DNA of 64,000 bases from Pyxidicoccus xibeiensis. Its GTDB lineage: Bacteria; Myxococcota; Myxococcia; Myxococcales; Myxococcaceae. Below the pieces are notes generated by a model, which was given only the letters and a program-made list of their open reading frames with translations, did no database searches and had not been told where the DNA came from. Shown one piece after another: positions 32,328 through 40,458 of the stretch (positions are counted from its first letter, which is position 1; each line of letters starts with the position of its first letter). The translations under genes were made by a program, and so were the position numbers. Location: assembly GCF_024198175.1 (NCBI RefSeq), contig NZ_JAJVKV010000006.1, forward strand, positions 124,001-188,000, given 5' to 3'.

Positions 32328-33794
32328 ATGTCTCCTCGTATCGAATCCCGTCAGCCGTCCTATACGTCCTCGACGACGCAGGCCTCGGGGCTGCCCCAGG
32401 GGCGGGACGCACAGCTCAACCTCCAGCAGCTGTGGCCGCACATCGAGAAGTACGCGCAGAAGTACGGCGCGGACCCGAAGGTGCTGGCGGGCATCATCGC
32501 GCAGGAGTCCTCCTTCAAGAACCACGGCGTGCACCGCGACGGCACGGGCCACGGCCTCATCGGCCTGGACGACAACGGCCTGCTGCCCTCGTTCGAGAAG
32601 TGGTCCGGCATGCAGGTGGGCCGCGGCGCCAACGCGAAGACGATTCCCCCCGAGAAGCAGGTGGAGTTCCTCGCGAAGACCATCGGCGACCTGACCAAGC
32701 AGCACGGCAACAGCAACGCCGCCGCGCGCGAGTGGCACCGCGGCCGGGGCAACATGAACGACGCCCGCGGCTACGACTACCAGAACAAGATCCAGAACCA
32801 CATCAACACCCTGTTCCCGGGCGGCAAGACGCCGAGCGGCACCAACACCCACGTCCCGGACACCACCGTGCCGGGCGGGGACACGAAGCCGGGCAGCAAG
32901 CCGGGGACGCAGCCGGGCAGCAAGCCGGGGACGCAGCCGGGCGGCGACTCGCGCCAGCCGGTGGGTGACTCCGACTACCAGATCAAGAAGGGTGACACCC
33001 TGTGGGGCATCGCCTCGCAGCTCAAGGCGAAGGGCATGCAGGGCTCGCACTGGGACATCATCAACCAGATTCAAGCGCTGAACCCGAAGATCACCGACCC
33101 CAACCTCATCATCGCCGGTGACTCGCTGAAGCTGCCGGGCGTGGCGGGCTCGGACCAGAGCACCTTCCAGCCCGGCGCCAACAAGCCCGGCCCCGTGGAC
33201 ATCAACCCCCAGAACCCCAAGCCGGGCACCGCGCCGACCGAAGAGGCCGCGCCCGTGAACAACAACGGGAAGGTGGACGCCAGCAAGGTGCCGCAGATCA
33301 GCCAGTACAACCCGGCCGGCAAGGACGGCAACTACTGGAACGGGCCGGCCAACTGCGGCCCCACGTCCATGGCGCAGATTGCGCGCGCCGTCGGGTACGG
33401 CAAGGGCATGACGGACGCCCAGCTCATCAACCACCTGGGCAAGATTGGCGGCACCAGCGGCAACGGCACCGACGTGAACGGCATCGCGAAGATGGCCAAG
33501 GCCATGGGCCAGAATGCCGTCACCAAGGGCCCCGGCGCCAACGTGGACTGGATTGCCGACCAGCTCAAGCAGGGCAAGCTGGTGGTGGCCAACGGCGACT
33601 ACCACGCCATGCCGCCGCACCAGAACGAGGGCCGCACCTCCGGCCACTACGTGACGGTGGCGGGCATGGACGCCAACGGCAACTTCATCGTCCGGGACCC
33701 GGCCGATGCGAACGTGAAGACCATCACCCCGGAGCAGATGAAGCACTTCCTCAACTCCAACCCCAACGGCGGCTATCAGATCTCCATCGGCTGA
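32328..33794 (+). CDS. leaderless lytic transglycosylase-LysM-C39 peptidase protein
   Basis: A 488-residue modular protein. Residues ~25-165 form an SLT-type transglycosylase domain with the catalytic Glu in AGIIAQESSFKNHG and GHGLIGLDDNGL following. A repeat-containing linker (PGSKPGTQ twice) leads to a LysM domain, YQIKKGDTLWGIASQ to DSLKLPG (~220-270). A C39-like peptidase ends the chain with Cys in ANCGPTSMAQIARAVGYG, His in GHYVTVAGMD and Asp in VRDPADANV. GGAG six bases before the ATG at 32328 sets the start. There is no signal peptide. It shares the LysM-plus-C39 layout with the gene at 26339 but with a different N-terminal lytic module. Both may be delivered toxins or cell-wall remodelling enzymes. 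Confidence 0.85.
   Translation: MSPRIESRQPSYTSSTTQASGLPQGRDAQLNLQQLWPHIEKYAQKYGADPKVLAGIIAQESSFKNHGVHRDGTGHGLIGLDDNGLLPSFEKWSGMQVGRGANAKTIPPEKQVEFLAKTIGDLTKQHGNSNAAAREWHRGRGNMNDARGYDYQNKIQNHINTLFPGGKTPSGTNTHVPDTTVPGGDTKPGSKPGTQPGSKPGTQPGGDSRQPVGDSDYQIKKGDTLWGIASQLKAKGMQGSHWDIINQIQALNPKITDPNLIIAGDSLKLPGVAGSDQSTFQPGANKPGPVDINPQNPKPGTAPTEEAAPVNNNGKVDASKVPQISQYNPAGKDGNYWNGPANCGPTSMAQIARAVGYGKGMTDAQLINHLGKIGGTSGNGTDVNGIAKMAKAMGQNAVTKGPGANVDWIADQLKQGKLVVANGDYHAMPPHQNEGRTSGHYVTVAGMDANGNFIVRDPADANVKTITPEQMKHFLNSNPNGGYQISIG
32889..32936 (+). repeat. perfect 24-bp tandem repeat, two copies, in the LysM/C39 linker
   Basis: The 24-bp unit at 32889-32912 is repeated exactly at 32913-32936 and encodes PGSKPGTQ twice. 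It is in frame, so copy-number changes would only alter linker length. Confidence 0.85.
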
Positions 33795-33881
33795 CCGGCG
33801 GGACCCACAGGAAGCGCTGTCCTTCGTGGACCGACATCTTCATGATGCCGGTCCATTTCATTTCCGACTCCGAGGCCCCGC

Positions 33882-34091
33882 ATGACCCAGAGCAAGCAGC
33901 CCGCCCAGAATGCGTGCATCAACTGCAAGCGCTCCGAGAGTGGTGACGTGGTCGGCTCCTCGTTCATCTCCAATGGGGAGAACGGGATGATCGTCCGCTT
34001 CTGGATGTGCGACGACTGCGCCCTGAAGCTGGGGCCGGGCCAGGGCCCCATCGACATCGACGACCCGACGAAGCCCGCCGAGAAGCGCTGA
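33882..34091 (+). CDS. small CxxC-motif protein (putative zinc ribbon)
   Basis: A 69-residue protein with two metal-knuckle pairs, CINC (residues ~12-15) and CDDC (~44-47), separated by a beta-rich segment (VVGSSFISNGENGMIVRFWM). The spacing suits a single zinc ribbon. There is no signal or membrane segment. It lies about 90 bp after the transglycosylase-C39 gene on the same strand. The short Lys/Gln tail at each end suggests a disordered flank. The function cannot be inferred from sequence. Codon use matches the neighbours, which supports a real gene. Confidence 0.6.
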   Translation: MTQSKQPAQNACINCKRSESGDVVGSSFISNGENGMIVRFWMCDDCALKLGPGQGPIDIDDPTKPAEKR

Positions 34092-34175
34092 GCGGGCAGG
34101 TGCCGGGCAACCCGGTGGAGCCCGGCGGACAGGCGGGGTATGGAATACGCGGCCCCCGCCTCCGTCGGAGAAGAC

Positions 34176-34940
34176 ATGAACAAGCTCCTTGGCATCGCCT
34201 CCCTCGTCCTGGCCTCCTCGGCGCTCGCCGTCGCCCTCTGGGGCGGCCGGGGTGAGCCCGTGTCGCCCTCCCCCTCCGGCCAGGAGCCGTCCGCCGCAAT
34301 CGCACCCGCGGACGTGGAGGACCTGGAACGGCGGGTGAAGGCGCTGGAGGACACCACGCTGGGCCTGTCCCGCCGGCTGATGGAGCTGGAGCGGCGCCCG
34401 GTGGTGACGGCTGACGGCGGCATGGTGGCCGCCGCGCCCGGCGCCCTCACGGCGGAGCTGGAGCAGCTTCGCGCGGAGGTGCGCGGGCTGGTGGCCGGCG
34501 AGGCGCTGAACTCCGAGGGCGGGCGTGAGTACCTGAAGCAGGCGGTGCGCGCGGCGCAGGAGGAGATGCGCACGGAGCAGCGGCAGGAGCGCCAGCAGGA
34601 GTGGGTGCAGGCGCAGACGGAAGCGCGCACCCAGCGCACCGAGCGCGTGCGCCAGTTCGTGAGCGAGGCGCGCCTCAACTACAACCAGGAGCAGACGCTG
34701 ACGCGCCGGCTGGAGGCCGAGGACGCGAAGCGCCAGGCCCTGATGGAGGAGGTCCGCGCCGGCACGAAGAACCCGCGCGACGTGCGGCAGGAGCTGCGCG
34801 CCGAGCGCCAGAAGACGGACGAGGAGATGAACGCCCTCCTCGATGAGGCCCAGCGGGCCCAGTACCAGGAGCTGCGGCGCGAGGAGCGCCGGGACGAGCG
34901 CCCCCGCGGACAGCGCGGCGAGCGCGCCGGGACGCCCTGA
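34176..34940 (+). CDS. membrane-anchored coiled-coil protein
   Basis: A 254-residue protein that starts MNKLLGIASLVLASSALAVA, a signal anchor or cleaved signal at residues 1-21. It continues as an almost unbroken charged helix: VEDLERRVKALEDTTLGLSR at ~45-64, then Glu/Arg/Gln-rich heptads to residue ~245. GGAGAAGAC precedes the ATG at 34176, so the in-frame ATG 36 bp upstream is less likely. The C-terminal half is loosely like periplasmic Spy/CpxP-type helical proteins (LxxAQRAQYQELRREERR), but the match is weak and the assignment tentative. It is a single-gene unit with a terminator-like hairpin just after the stop. Confidence 0.7.
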   Translation: MNKLLGIASLVLASSALAVALWGGRGEPVSPSPSGQEPSAAIAPADVEDLERRVKALEDTTLGLSRRLMELERRPVVTADGGMVAAAPGALTAELEQLRAEVRGLVAGEALNSEGGREYLKQAVRAAQEEMRTEQRQERQQEWVQAQTEARTQRTERVRQFVSEARLNYNQEQTLTRRLEAEDAKRQALMEEVRAGTKNPRDVRQELRAERQKTDEEMNALLDEAQRAQYQELRREERRDERPRGQRGERAGTP

Positions 34941-34944
34941 GCGC

Positions 34945-34959
34945 GCGGCCTCGGGCCGC
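34945..34959. terminator. hairpin between convergent genes
   Basis: GCGGCC (34945-34950), loop TCG, GGCCGC (34954-34959). It is five bases past the coiled-coil stop and 15 bases from the convergent PLP gene's stop. Confidence 0.45.
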
Positions 34960-34974
34960 CTGAGCGCGGGCCCT

Positions 34975-35721
34975 TCAGCCCATGGGCGGCCGCGCGTCGT
35001 GGGAGATGACGAGCACCTCTTCGGGCCTCCGCTCCGCGCGGGCGTGGGCCAGCAGCGTGCCCAGGCAGTCGGCGCCCCGCGCCTGGGCCGTCTCCAGCGG
35101 CACGTCCTCGCGGTAGGGGAAGAACAGGTCCCGCTCGCCCAGGCTCTGCTCCACCCAGCGCCGCCAGCCGGGCAGCGCGTGCCCTCGCGCGGGCTGCAGC
35201 CCCACCACCTCGTAGCCCGCGCTCGCGAAGGCCCGGTGCAGCCCCACCACGGTGGCGCCCGTGCCGAAGCCACACACCACGCTGCGCACGGCCGGGAAGA
35301 CGTCGAACACCACGTCGCACAGCCGGGTGGCCCACTGCTCCACGCAGCCGATGAGGGCCGCGTTGGCGAGCTGCCTCGGCCAGCACCACCCTTCCCGCTC
35401 GTAGCCCTGCGCCAGCTCCCAGGCCTCGCCCAGCCCCGTCACGGTGCGCACCTCGCCGCCGAACCCGCGCGCCGACAGGTTCGCCGTCCCCGCCGCGTCC
35501 GTCAGCGCCACCACCGGCATCCCCCGCTCCCGGCCCAGCGTGTCGAGCGCCAGCGCGGAGGAGGCACCCGACAGCTCCACCAGCCCCTTCGCGCCGGCCG
35601 GCACCGACTCCAGGTAGCGCGAGAAGGTGAGGTACTTGAGGCTGCCCGACGGGAACTCGCCTCCCCACAGCACCACCGGGCCCCCCGGCCACGGACGCGA
35701 CAGCGGAAACATGGCACGCAT
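34975..35721 (-). CDS. compact fold-type II PLP enzyme (cysteine synthase/threonine dehydratase-like)
   Basis: A 248-residue PLP-dependent beta-family protein. The likely Schiff-base Lys is in FPSGSLKYLTFSRY (~residue 25). The substrate-loop SGASSALALDTL (~50) is in the place of the family's SSGNTG motif. The phosphate-binding glycine cluster CGFGTGATVVGLHRAF lies near 155. It is about 60 residues shorter than typical members (~310-330), losing mainly the small-domain N-terminal segment. Start is 35721 (MRAMFPL); a further ATG at 35748 is possible. It reads away from the sensor kinase gene, which shares the 213-bp divergent promoter region. Likely an amino-acid lyase or desulfhydrase-type reaction; the substrate is not inferable. 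Confidence 0.72.
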   Translation of the reverse strand: MRAMFPLSRPWPGGPVVLWGGEFPSGSLKYLTFSRYLESVPAGAKGLVELSGASSALALDTLGRERGMPVVALTDAAGTANLSARGFGGEVRTVTGLGEAWELAQGYEREGWCWPRQLANAALIGCVEQWATRLCDVVFDVFPAVRSVVCGFGTGATVVGLHRAFASAGYEVVGLQPARGHALPGWRRWVEQSLGERDLFFPYREDVPLETAQARGADCLGTLLAHARAERRPEEVLVISHDARPPMG

Positions 35722-35934
35722 GCGCGGCCCCCCTGGTTGAGGCCCCATGGCACTTCCGGGCCTGGCCCCAGCGTCCCCGTCCGGGCGCCTCGACGCCATG
35801 GCCGGGCGGGCGCGCTGTCCGCCCGTGGACCGGAAGCCCGGCTGCCCGCCATCCAAGGACATTCGCCTCCGTCGCGGGTACGACGTGGAACTCCCTGGCG
35901 GGTCCGGTTGTGCAATAGTCGCAGGTGACTCCAA

Positions 35935-37764
35935 ATGCTGCGCCGGCTCCTCCCCACGCTCGTGGCCCTGGGTATCGGTCTCCTGGCTCTCGGCTGGGGG
36001 CTGGTCAGCCTCCAGCGCATCTTCATGCGCGAGCGCGAGGATGCGCACGCCCAGCTGCGCTCCCGCCGCCAGGCCCTGGAGCACACCGCCACGGAGGCGC
36101 TGCGGCAGAGCCTGGCGTGGCACCTCAAGTCGAGCATCACCGACATCCACGCGGCCGTGGGGGACCCGCTCGCCCCGGGCGAGGGCTACTACCTCCTGTT
36201 CCGGGGCTACCGGCTCCTGCCCCGGCTCAGCCCCAAGCACAGCAGCGAGACGCCCGCGCGCAAGACGTACGAGGCCCTGCTGGGCCACCTCCAGGACAAC
36301 TCCCATGCGGGCGCCTGGGAGCAGCGCCTGTCCCTGCTGCGCGCCGCGGAGGCGGCGCTGGCGGCCGGCAACAGCGTGAAGGCCGGCAAGCGGGTGGAGG
36401 AGCTCTTGCGGCACCACGACGCCAACCCGCTCCCGACGGAGCAGGAGATTCCCTTCCTGCTGCTGGTGGTGGAGCGGCTGCAGCGCGGGGAGGCCACGGC
36501 GTCACTGGTGCGGGAGCTGCTGACGCTGGGACTGCCCGAGGGCCTCGGCGGCTTCGGACGCTCGTCGGGACTCCAGAAGGACCTGCTGCGAGAGCGCGAG
36601 CGCTTCACCCAGGAGGACTTCCAGTTCCTCCATGAGCGCATCACCCAGGTGAGCAGGCTCCTGGGCGAGGACACCCGCGCCTTCATCGCCCGGGCCCAGG
36701 AGATGACGGCCGGCATGCTGGTGATACCGGAGACGCTCGATGAGCCCTTCCTGCTGGGCGAGAACTGGTACCTCGCCCCCATGGAAGAGAAGGTGTACGG
36801 CGTCCGGGTGGAGATGGACTCGCTGCTGCGGCCCATCGCCGCGGACATGCGCGCCCGGCACCTCTTCGGCGAGGACGGCCGGCTGCGGCTGAGGACCAAC
36901 AGCGCCATGCAGCCGCTGCGCACGCTGCGGCTGGCGGTGGAGCTGCCCGAGTGGGCCCGCTCCGAGGCGGACATCGAGGCGCGCTACGGGCTGAAGACGC
37001 TGCTGGTGGCCGTGTGCGGCGCGCTGGCGGCGGCCATCGTCGCGCTGGCGATGATTGCGCAGCAGAGCAAGTACCGCTTCCTGGAGCTCAAGAGCGACTT
37101 CGTGGCCACCGTCTCCCACGAGCTGCGCACGCCCCTGGCGTCCATCCGCCTGATGGGAGAGACGCTGGAGCGCAAGCTGTCCCAGGCTCCCGAGGTGCGG
37201 GACTACCCGGCGCGCATCGTCCAGGCGGCGGACGGGCTGCACTTCCTGGTGGAGAACATCCTGTCCTTCAACCGCATCGACAAGGGCCGCTGGAAGCTGC
37301 GGACCTCGCAGGTGCGGCTGGAGGAGCTGGTGAATCCGCTGAGGGACGACCTGGCCAGCGCCACGTCGGTGCCGCTGGAGCTCACCACCGACGTGGGCGA
37401 CGCGGAGCTGGAGGCGGACCCCTCGCTGCTGCGGCTGCTGTTCTCCAACCTGGGCCGCAACGCCTGCGCCTACAACCACCGCAGCCCGGTGCGCCTGAGC
37501 GTCAGCGCCGAGGTGATTCCCGGCCATGGCTGCACGGTGCTCTTCCGCGACAACGGCATCGGGATTCCCGACTCCGAGTGGGAGAACGTCTTCCAGGACT
37601 TCTACCGGCTGACACAACCGGGGGCCCCCGAGGTGCACGGCAGCGGTTTGGGATTGGCGCTCTGCCGGAAGATCATGAAGCTGCACGGTGGTGACATCCA
37701 GGTGGCGACCTCCGGCCCGGAGGGGACCACCTTCGCCCTGACCTTTCACGAGCCACGTCGATGA
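35935..37764 (+). CDS. transmembrane sensor histidine kinase
   Basis: A 609-residue kinase. TM1 is residues ~5-25, followed by a large extracytoplasmic sensor region (~30-350) without a recognised ligand fold and TM2 at ~355-377. A HisKA domain carries the phosphoacceptor His395 in VATVSHELRTPLASIR. The HATPase_c domain has its N box in FSNLGRNACAYN, G1 in DNGIGIPDSEWENVF and G2 in GSGLGLALCRKIMKLHGG. The stop overlaps the regulator start by four bases (ATGA at 37761-37764), so the pair is translationally coupled. The two tonB-like genes downstream of the regulator are candidate targets, which is inference from position only. Confidence 0.92.
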   Translation: MLRRLLPTLVALGIGLLALGWGLVSLQRIFMREREDAHAQLRSRRQALEHTATEALRQSLAWHLKSSITDIHAAVGDPLAPGEGYYLLFRGYRLLPRLSPKHSSETPARKTYEALLGHLQDNSHAGAWEQRLSLLRAAEAALAAGNSVKAGKRVEELLRHHDANPLPTEQEIPFLLLVVERLQRGEATASLVRELLTLGLPEGLGGFGRSSGLQKDLLRERERFTQEDFQFLHERITQVSRLLGEDTRAFIARAQEMTAGMLVIPETLDEPFLLGENWYLAPMEEKVYGVRVEMDSLLRPIAADMRARHLFGEDGRLRLRTNSAMQPLRTLRLAVELPEWARSEADIEARYGLKTLLVAVCGALAAAIVALAMIAQQSKYRFLELKSDFVATVSHELRTPLASIRLMGETLERKLSQAPEVRDYPARIVQAADGLHFLVENILSFNRIDKGRWKLRTSQVRLEELVNPLRDDLASATSVPLELTTDVGDAELEADPSLLRLLFSNLGRNACAYNHRSPVRLSVSAEVIPGHGCTVLFRDNGIGIPDSEWENVFQDFYRLTQPGAPEVHGSGLGLALCRKIMKLHGGDIQVATSGPEGTTFALTFHEPRR

Positions 37765-38477
37765 CGACCGCCGCGCCACCGCCGTCCACCCGCCCCACCA
37801 TCCTCATCGTCGAGGACGATGCCCACCTGCGCATCGGCCTGCGGGACAACCTGCAGGACGAGGGCTACACGGTCACCGAGGCCCCTTCCGCCCGCGACGC
37901 GGAGCCGATGCTGCGCGAGCGCGAGTTCGACCTGCTCATCCTGGACGTCATGCTGCCGGGCGAGGACGGCTACAGCTTCTGCCGCCGGCTGCGCTCGCAG
38001 GGCATCAAGAGCATGGTGATGATGCTCACCGCGCGCTCGCTGGAGGACGACATCCTCAAGGGGTTCGAGGCGGGGGCGCAGGACTACCTCACCAAGCCCT
38101 ACCGCCTGCGGGAGCTGCTGGCCCGGGTGCGCGCCCTGGTGCGCCGGGCCGGCACGACGCCGCCCCAGGTGATGACCTTCAGCGGCTACACCGTGGACCT
38201 GGGCCGGCGCGCGGTGACGCGGCCGGACGGGACGGACGTGGAGCTGACCCGCACCGAGTTCGACCTGCTCGCCTTCCTGCTGCGCCACAAGGACCGGGCC
38301 CTGCCCCGGGGAGAAATCCTGGACGCGGTGTGGGGCAAGGACGTGGTGGTGGACCCGCGCACGGTGGACAACTTCGTCTCCAGCCTGAAGAAGAAGCTCG
38401 GGTGGACGAGCGCGTCCGGGTTCTCCATCCACACCATCCGCGGCGTGGGCTACCGGATGGAGCTCTCCTCGCCATGA
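37761..38477 (+). CDS. OmpR/PhoB-family response regulator
   Basis: A 238-residue two-domain regulator. The receiver has the acidic pair in ILIVEDDAHLRIGL, phosphoacceptor Asp62 in LLILDVMLPGEDGYSF, and the conserved Lys112 in YLTKPYRLRELLARV. The C-terminal winged helix (~135-235) has FDLLAFLLRHKDRALPRGEI and the DNA-recognition region TVDNFVSSLKKKLG, with the closing IHTIRGVGYRMEL motif of the family. It is coupled to the upstream kinase by an ATGA overlap. The last three codons lie in the 79-bp block that recurs upstream of the second tonB-like gene. Confidence 0.95.
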   Translation: MTTAAPPPSTRPTILIVEDDAHLRIGLRDNLQDEGYTVTEAPSARDAEPMLREREFDLLILDVMLPGEDGYSFCRRLRSQGIKSMVMMLTARSLEDDILKGFEAGAQDYLTKPYRLRELLARVRALVRRAGTTPPQVMTFSGYTVDLGRRAVTRPDGTDVELTRTEFDLLAFLLRHKDRALPRGEILDAVWGKDVVVDPRTVDNFVSSLKKKLGWTSASGFSIHTIRGVGYRMELSSP

Positions 38478-38551
38478 CGCAACCTTGACGAAGAGATGGC
38501 CGAGCCACGGCCATCTTCCCTCGACGACTCCGTAGGCTGACTCTTGCGTGG
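38473..38551 (+). promoter_or_regulatory. 79-bp conserved upstream block, copy A (before tonB-like gene 1)
   Basis: The 79 nt align without gaps to 40329-40407 at roughly four fifths identity. They include an inverted repeat ATGGCCG-AGCCA-CGGCCAT (38496-38514) and an invariant segment GACTCCGTAGG, then TGACTCTTGCGTGG (38526-38551). The end of the response-regulator gene (38473-38477) is inside the block. GAGGAGG before the start codon follows. Confidence 0.65.
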
Positions 38552-38582
38552 ATGGGGCCACGCCAGTGAGGAGGTCTTGGAA

Positions 38583-39323
38583 ATGTTCCAGTCGGTCATC
38601 GAGCGGCAGAGAGCGGGGCGGCTTGGCTCGGGCGTGTGGGTGTCCATCGGCGTGCACGCGGCGCTGTTCGCCGCGGTGCTCTTCATCTCCGCCCGGGTGC
38701 CGGAAGAATCGCGCCCCCCGGAGCCCCCACCGCTCGACTTCCCGGAGCTGAGCCCGGGTGTGACGCCCAAGGGGACTCCGGCCCCCGCGACGCCGAAGCA
38801 GGGCACCCAGCGGCCCCCACGCGCCAGGAGAGACCGCGTGCCGAGCCAGGTGCGGCCCCTGCCGACGGAGCCGGCGCATCCCGTGGAGCCCGACCCGACG
38901 GACGAGGTGGCGACCCCGGACGTGCCCGGCGACGCTTCGACGAGCACGAAGTCCATCGGGCTGCCCATCGGCGTCGACCTCGGTGGCCCGGGCTGGGGCC
39001 CGGGCCTTGGCTCCGGCGTCCCCACGGGCGAGGACCATGAGCCGTTCGGCCAGGGAATGACGCCGCCGGTGCTGCTGGGCGGCCAGCACATCGACTACAC
39101 GCCCCAGGCCCTCGCGGCCCGGGTGGAGGGCACGCTCGTCGCGAAGTGCGTCATCACCGTGGAGGGCCGGGTGCGCGACTGCAAGGTCCTCAAGGGCCTG
39201 CCACACATGGACGAGGCCGTGCTGGACGCCCTGCACAGCCGGCGCTACCGCCCGGTGACCTTCCAGGGCCGGCCGGTGAGCGTGTCCTATAGCTTCACCC
39301 TCCGGCTCTCGCTTCCCCGGTAG
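38583..39323 (+). CDS. TonB-family energy-transducer-like protein 1
   Basis: A 246-residue inner-membrane-anchored protein. An N-terminal cytoplasmic tail MFQSVIERQRAGRLGSGVWV leads into the TM helix SIGVHAALFAAVLFISA (residues ~20-37). A Pro-rich periplasmic spacer spans ~38-150. The C-terminal TonB-like domain (~165-246) reads VEGTLVAKCVITVEGRVRDC and continues to AVLDALHSRRYRPVTFQGRP. The start at 38583 is set by its exact match to the N-terminus of the paralogue at 40459 and a GAGGAGG-type ribosome site; an ATG at 38544 is unlikely. No ExbB/ExbD genes are near, so the proton-motive partner lies elsewhere. Probable role: energising an outer-membrane receptor or another envelope machine. 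Confidence 0.88.
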   Translation: MFQSVIERQRAGRLGSGVWVSIGVHAALFAAVLFISARVPEESRPPEPPPLDFPELSPGVTPKGTPAPATPKQGTQRPPRARRDRVPSQVRPLPTEPAHPVEPDPTDEVATPDVPGDASTSTKSIGLPIGVDLGGPGWGPGLGSGVPTGEDHEPFGQGMTPPVLLGGQHIDYTPQALAARVEGTLVAKCVITVEGRVRDCKVLKGLPHMDEAVLDALHSRRYRPVTFQGRPVSVSYSFTLRLSLPR

Positions 39324-39333
39324 CACCGTGCGG

Positions 39334-40257
39334 CTACGGAGTGGGCGCGGAGGCGGCCTCGGCCACCTGACGCGCCCACTCCGCGCGCAGCACCCTGGGC
39401 AGGAAGCCTGGGACTTCGTGGTCCGGGTAGCGCTGGCTCACCCGCTGGGAGATGCGCTCGAGCGCCTCCGGCGTGGACCGGCCCCGCGGCTGCTCCTCGG
39501 AGACGGCGGCGACGACGGCCTGGAGATATTCCGTCTGTCGCTCCAGCAGCTCGGGCCCGCCGCTGAGCCCGCGCCCCGGGTGGACCCACCTCGGCCGCAG
39601 GGCGCGCAGCTCGTCGAGCCGCCGGAGCCACTCGTCGATGCGGCCGTTCTCGACCCAGCTGTGGGTGCCATTGGCGACCAGGTCCCCCACGAAGAGGTGT
39701 CCCTCCCACTCCACGACGACATGGGCCGGGCTGCACCCGGTGCCCAGCACGTGCGCTTTCAAGGTGAGGCCGCCCGCGCTCAGCTCCTGGGTGGCGGCGC
39801 CGAAGGCCTCGGGCAGCACGAGCGTCCGGGGGTACCGGCCGTTCCAGTACTTCTCGAAGTAGACGGGCGCCCACCTCTCGTGGACCGCGGGGATGAGGTC
39901 GCGGACCTGCTGGGAGGTGACGACGCGCACACCCCGCTCCCGGAGCCACGCCGTCCCGTTGAAGCGGTCGGGGTTCGGATGCAGGACGATGGCCAGCACG
40001 ACCTTCTTCCCCGTGACACCCTCCGCGTAGTGGACCTCCTTCTTCAGCGCGGATGGGAGGAATTGCGTGTCAATCAAGACGAGCCCCTCGGGACCTTCAA
40101 TCCAGAAGGAGGACGTCATGAAGGACCAGCTGGATGAGAGGTATTGGCCGACCCGTGTGTCTCCCTGCTCCTCTACGGAGTTCGAGTACCGGTGGTGGCG
40201 GGCGGGGCTGGCACAGCCGACGACGGCGAGGAGCGAGGCCAGGAGCATGAATCGCAT
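39334..40257 (-). CDS. MBL-fold lipoprotein with altered metal-site residues
   Basis: A 307-residue protein. MRFMLLASLLAVVGCAS is a lipoprotein signal (lipidated Cys15). The mature part has the metallo-beta-lactamase pattern: FWIEGPEGLVLIDTQF at the early strand, then HPNPDRFNG (residues 93-98) in place of HxHxDH, GTGCSPAHVVVEW where GHTxxN would give His196, VGDLVANGTHSWVENG, and WVHPGRG where PGHG supplies the last His. Several zinc ligands are therefore missing or replaced, so lactamase activity is doubtful and the chemistry is unknown. It sits between the two tonB-like paralogues on the opposite strand. An upstream in-frame ATG at 40293 would add a short non-hydrophobic leader. Confidence 0.72.
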   Translation of the reverse strand: MRFMLLASLLAVVGCASPARHHRYSNSVEEQGDTRVGQYLSSSWSFMTSSFWIEGPEGLVLIDTQFLPSALKKEVHYAEGVTGKKVVLAIVLHPNPDRFNGTAWLRERGVRVVTSQQVRDLIPAVHERWAPVYFEKYWNGRYPRTLVLPEAFGAATQELSAGGLTLKAHVLGTGCSPAHVVVEWEGHLFVGDLVANGTHSWVENGRIDEWLRRLDELRALRPRWVHPGRGLSGGPELLERQTEYLQAVVAAVSEEQPRGRSTPEALERISQRVSQRYPDHEVPGFLPRVLRAEWARQVAEAASAPTP

Positions 40258-40328
40258 GGGTGTCGACAATAGCCACCGCGCGAAGCCGTACAACAGACAG
40301 CATGTCCGTGGAGCAGGCAGCCGGCTGT

Positions 40329-40407
40329 CATGACAGAACCGTGACCGAGAGATGGCCGAGCCACGGCCAACTCCTGCTCATGACTCCGTAGGTTGACTCT
40401 TGCGTGG
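40329..40407 (+). promoter_or_regulatory. 79-bp conserved upstream block, copy B (before tonB-like gene 2)
   Basis: Gap-free counterpart of 38473-38551. The inverted repeat is TGGCCG-AGCCA-CGGCCA (40353-40369), one mismatch from copy A's longer arm. The segment GACTCCGTAGGTTGACTCTT includes TTGACT as a possible -35 box. GAGGGAGGCC lies nine bases before the ATG at 40459. Confidence 0.65.
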
Positions 40408-40458
40408 TGAGGGCGTTCCCAGGCCCTCCGCCCACGTCACAGAGGGAGGCCTTGCGAC

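Noticed and set aside
31918..32412. Leftward 164-codon frame upstream of the leaderless subtilase
   Set aside because: Only the last 40 codons look protein-like; the start overlaps the divergent SLT-LysM gene and has no ribosome site. Left as unexplained intergenic sequence.
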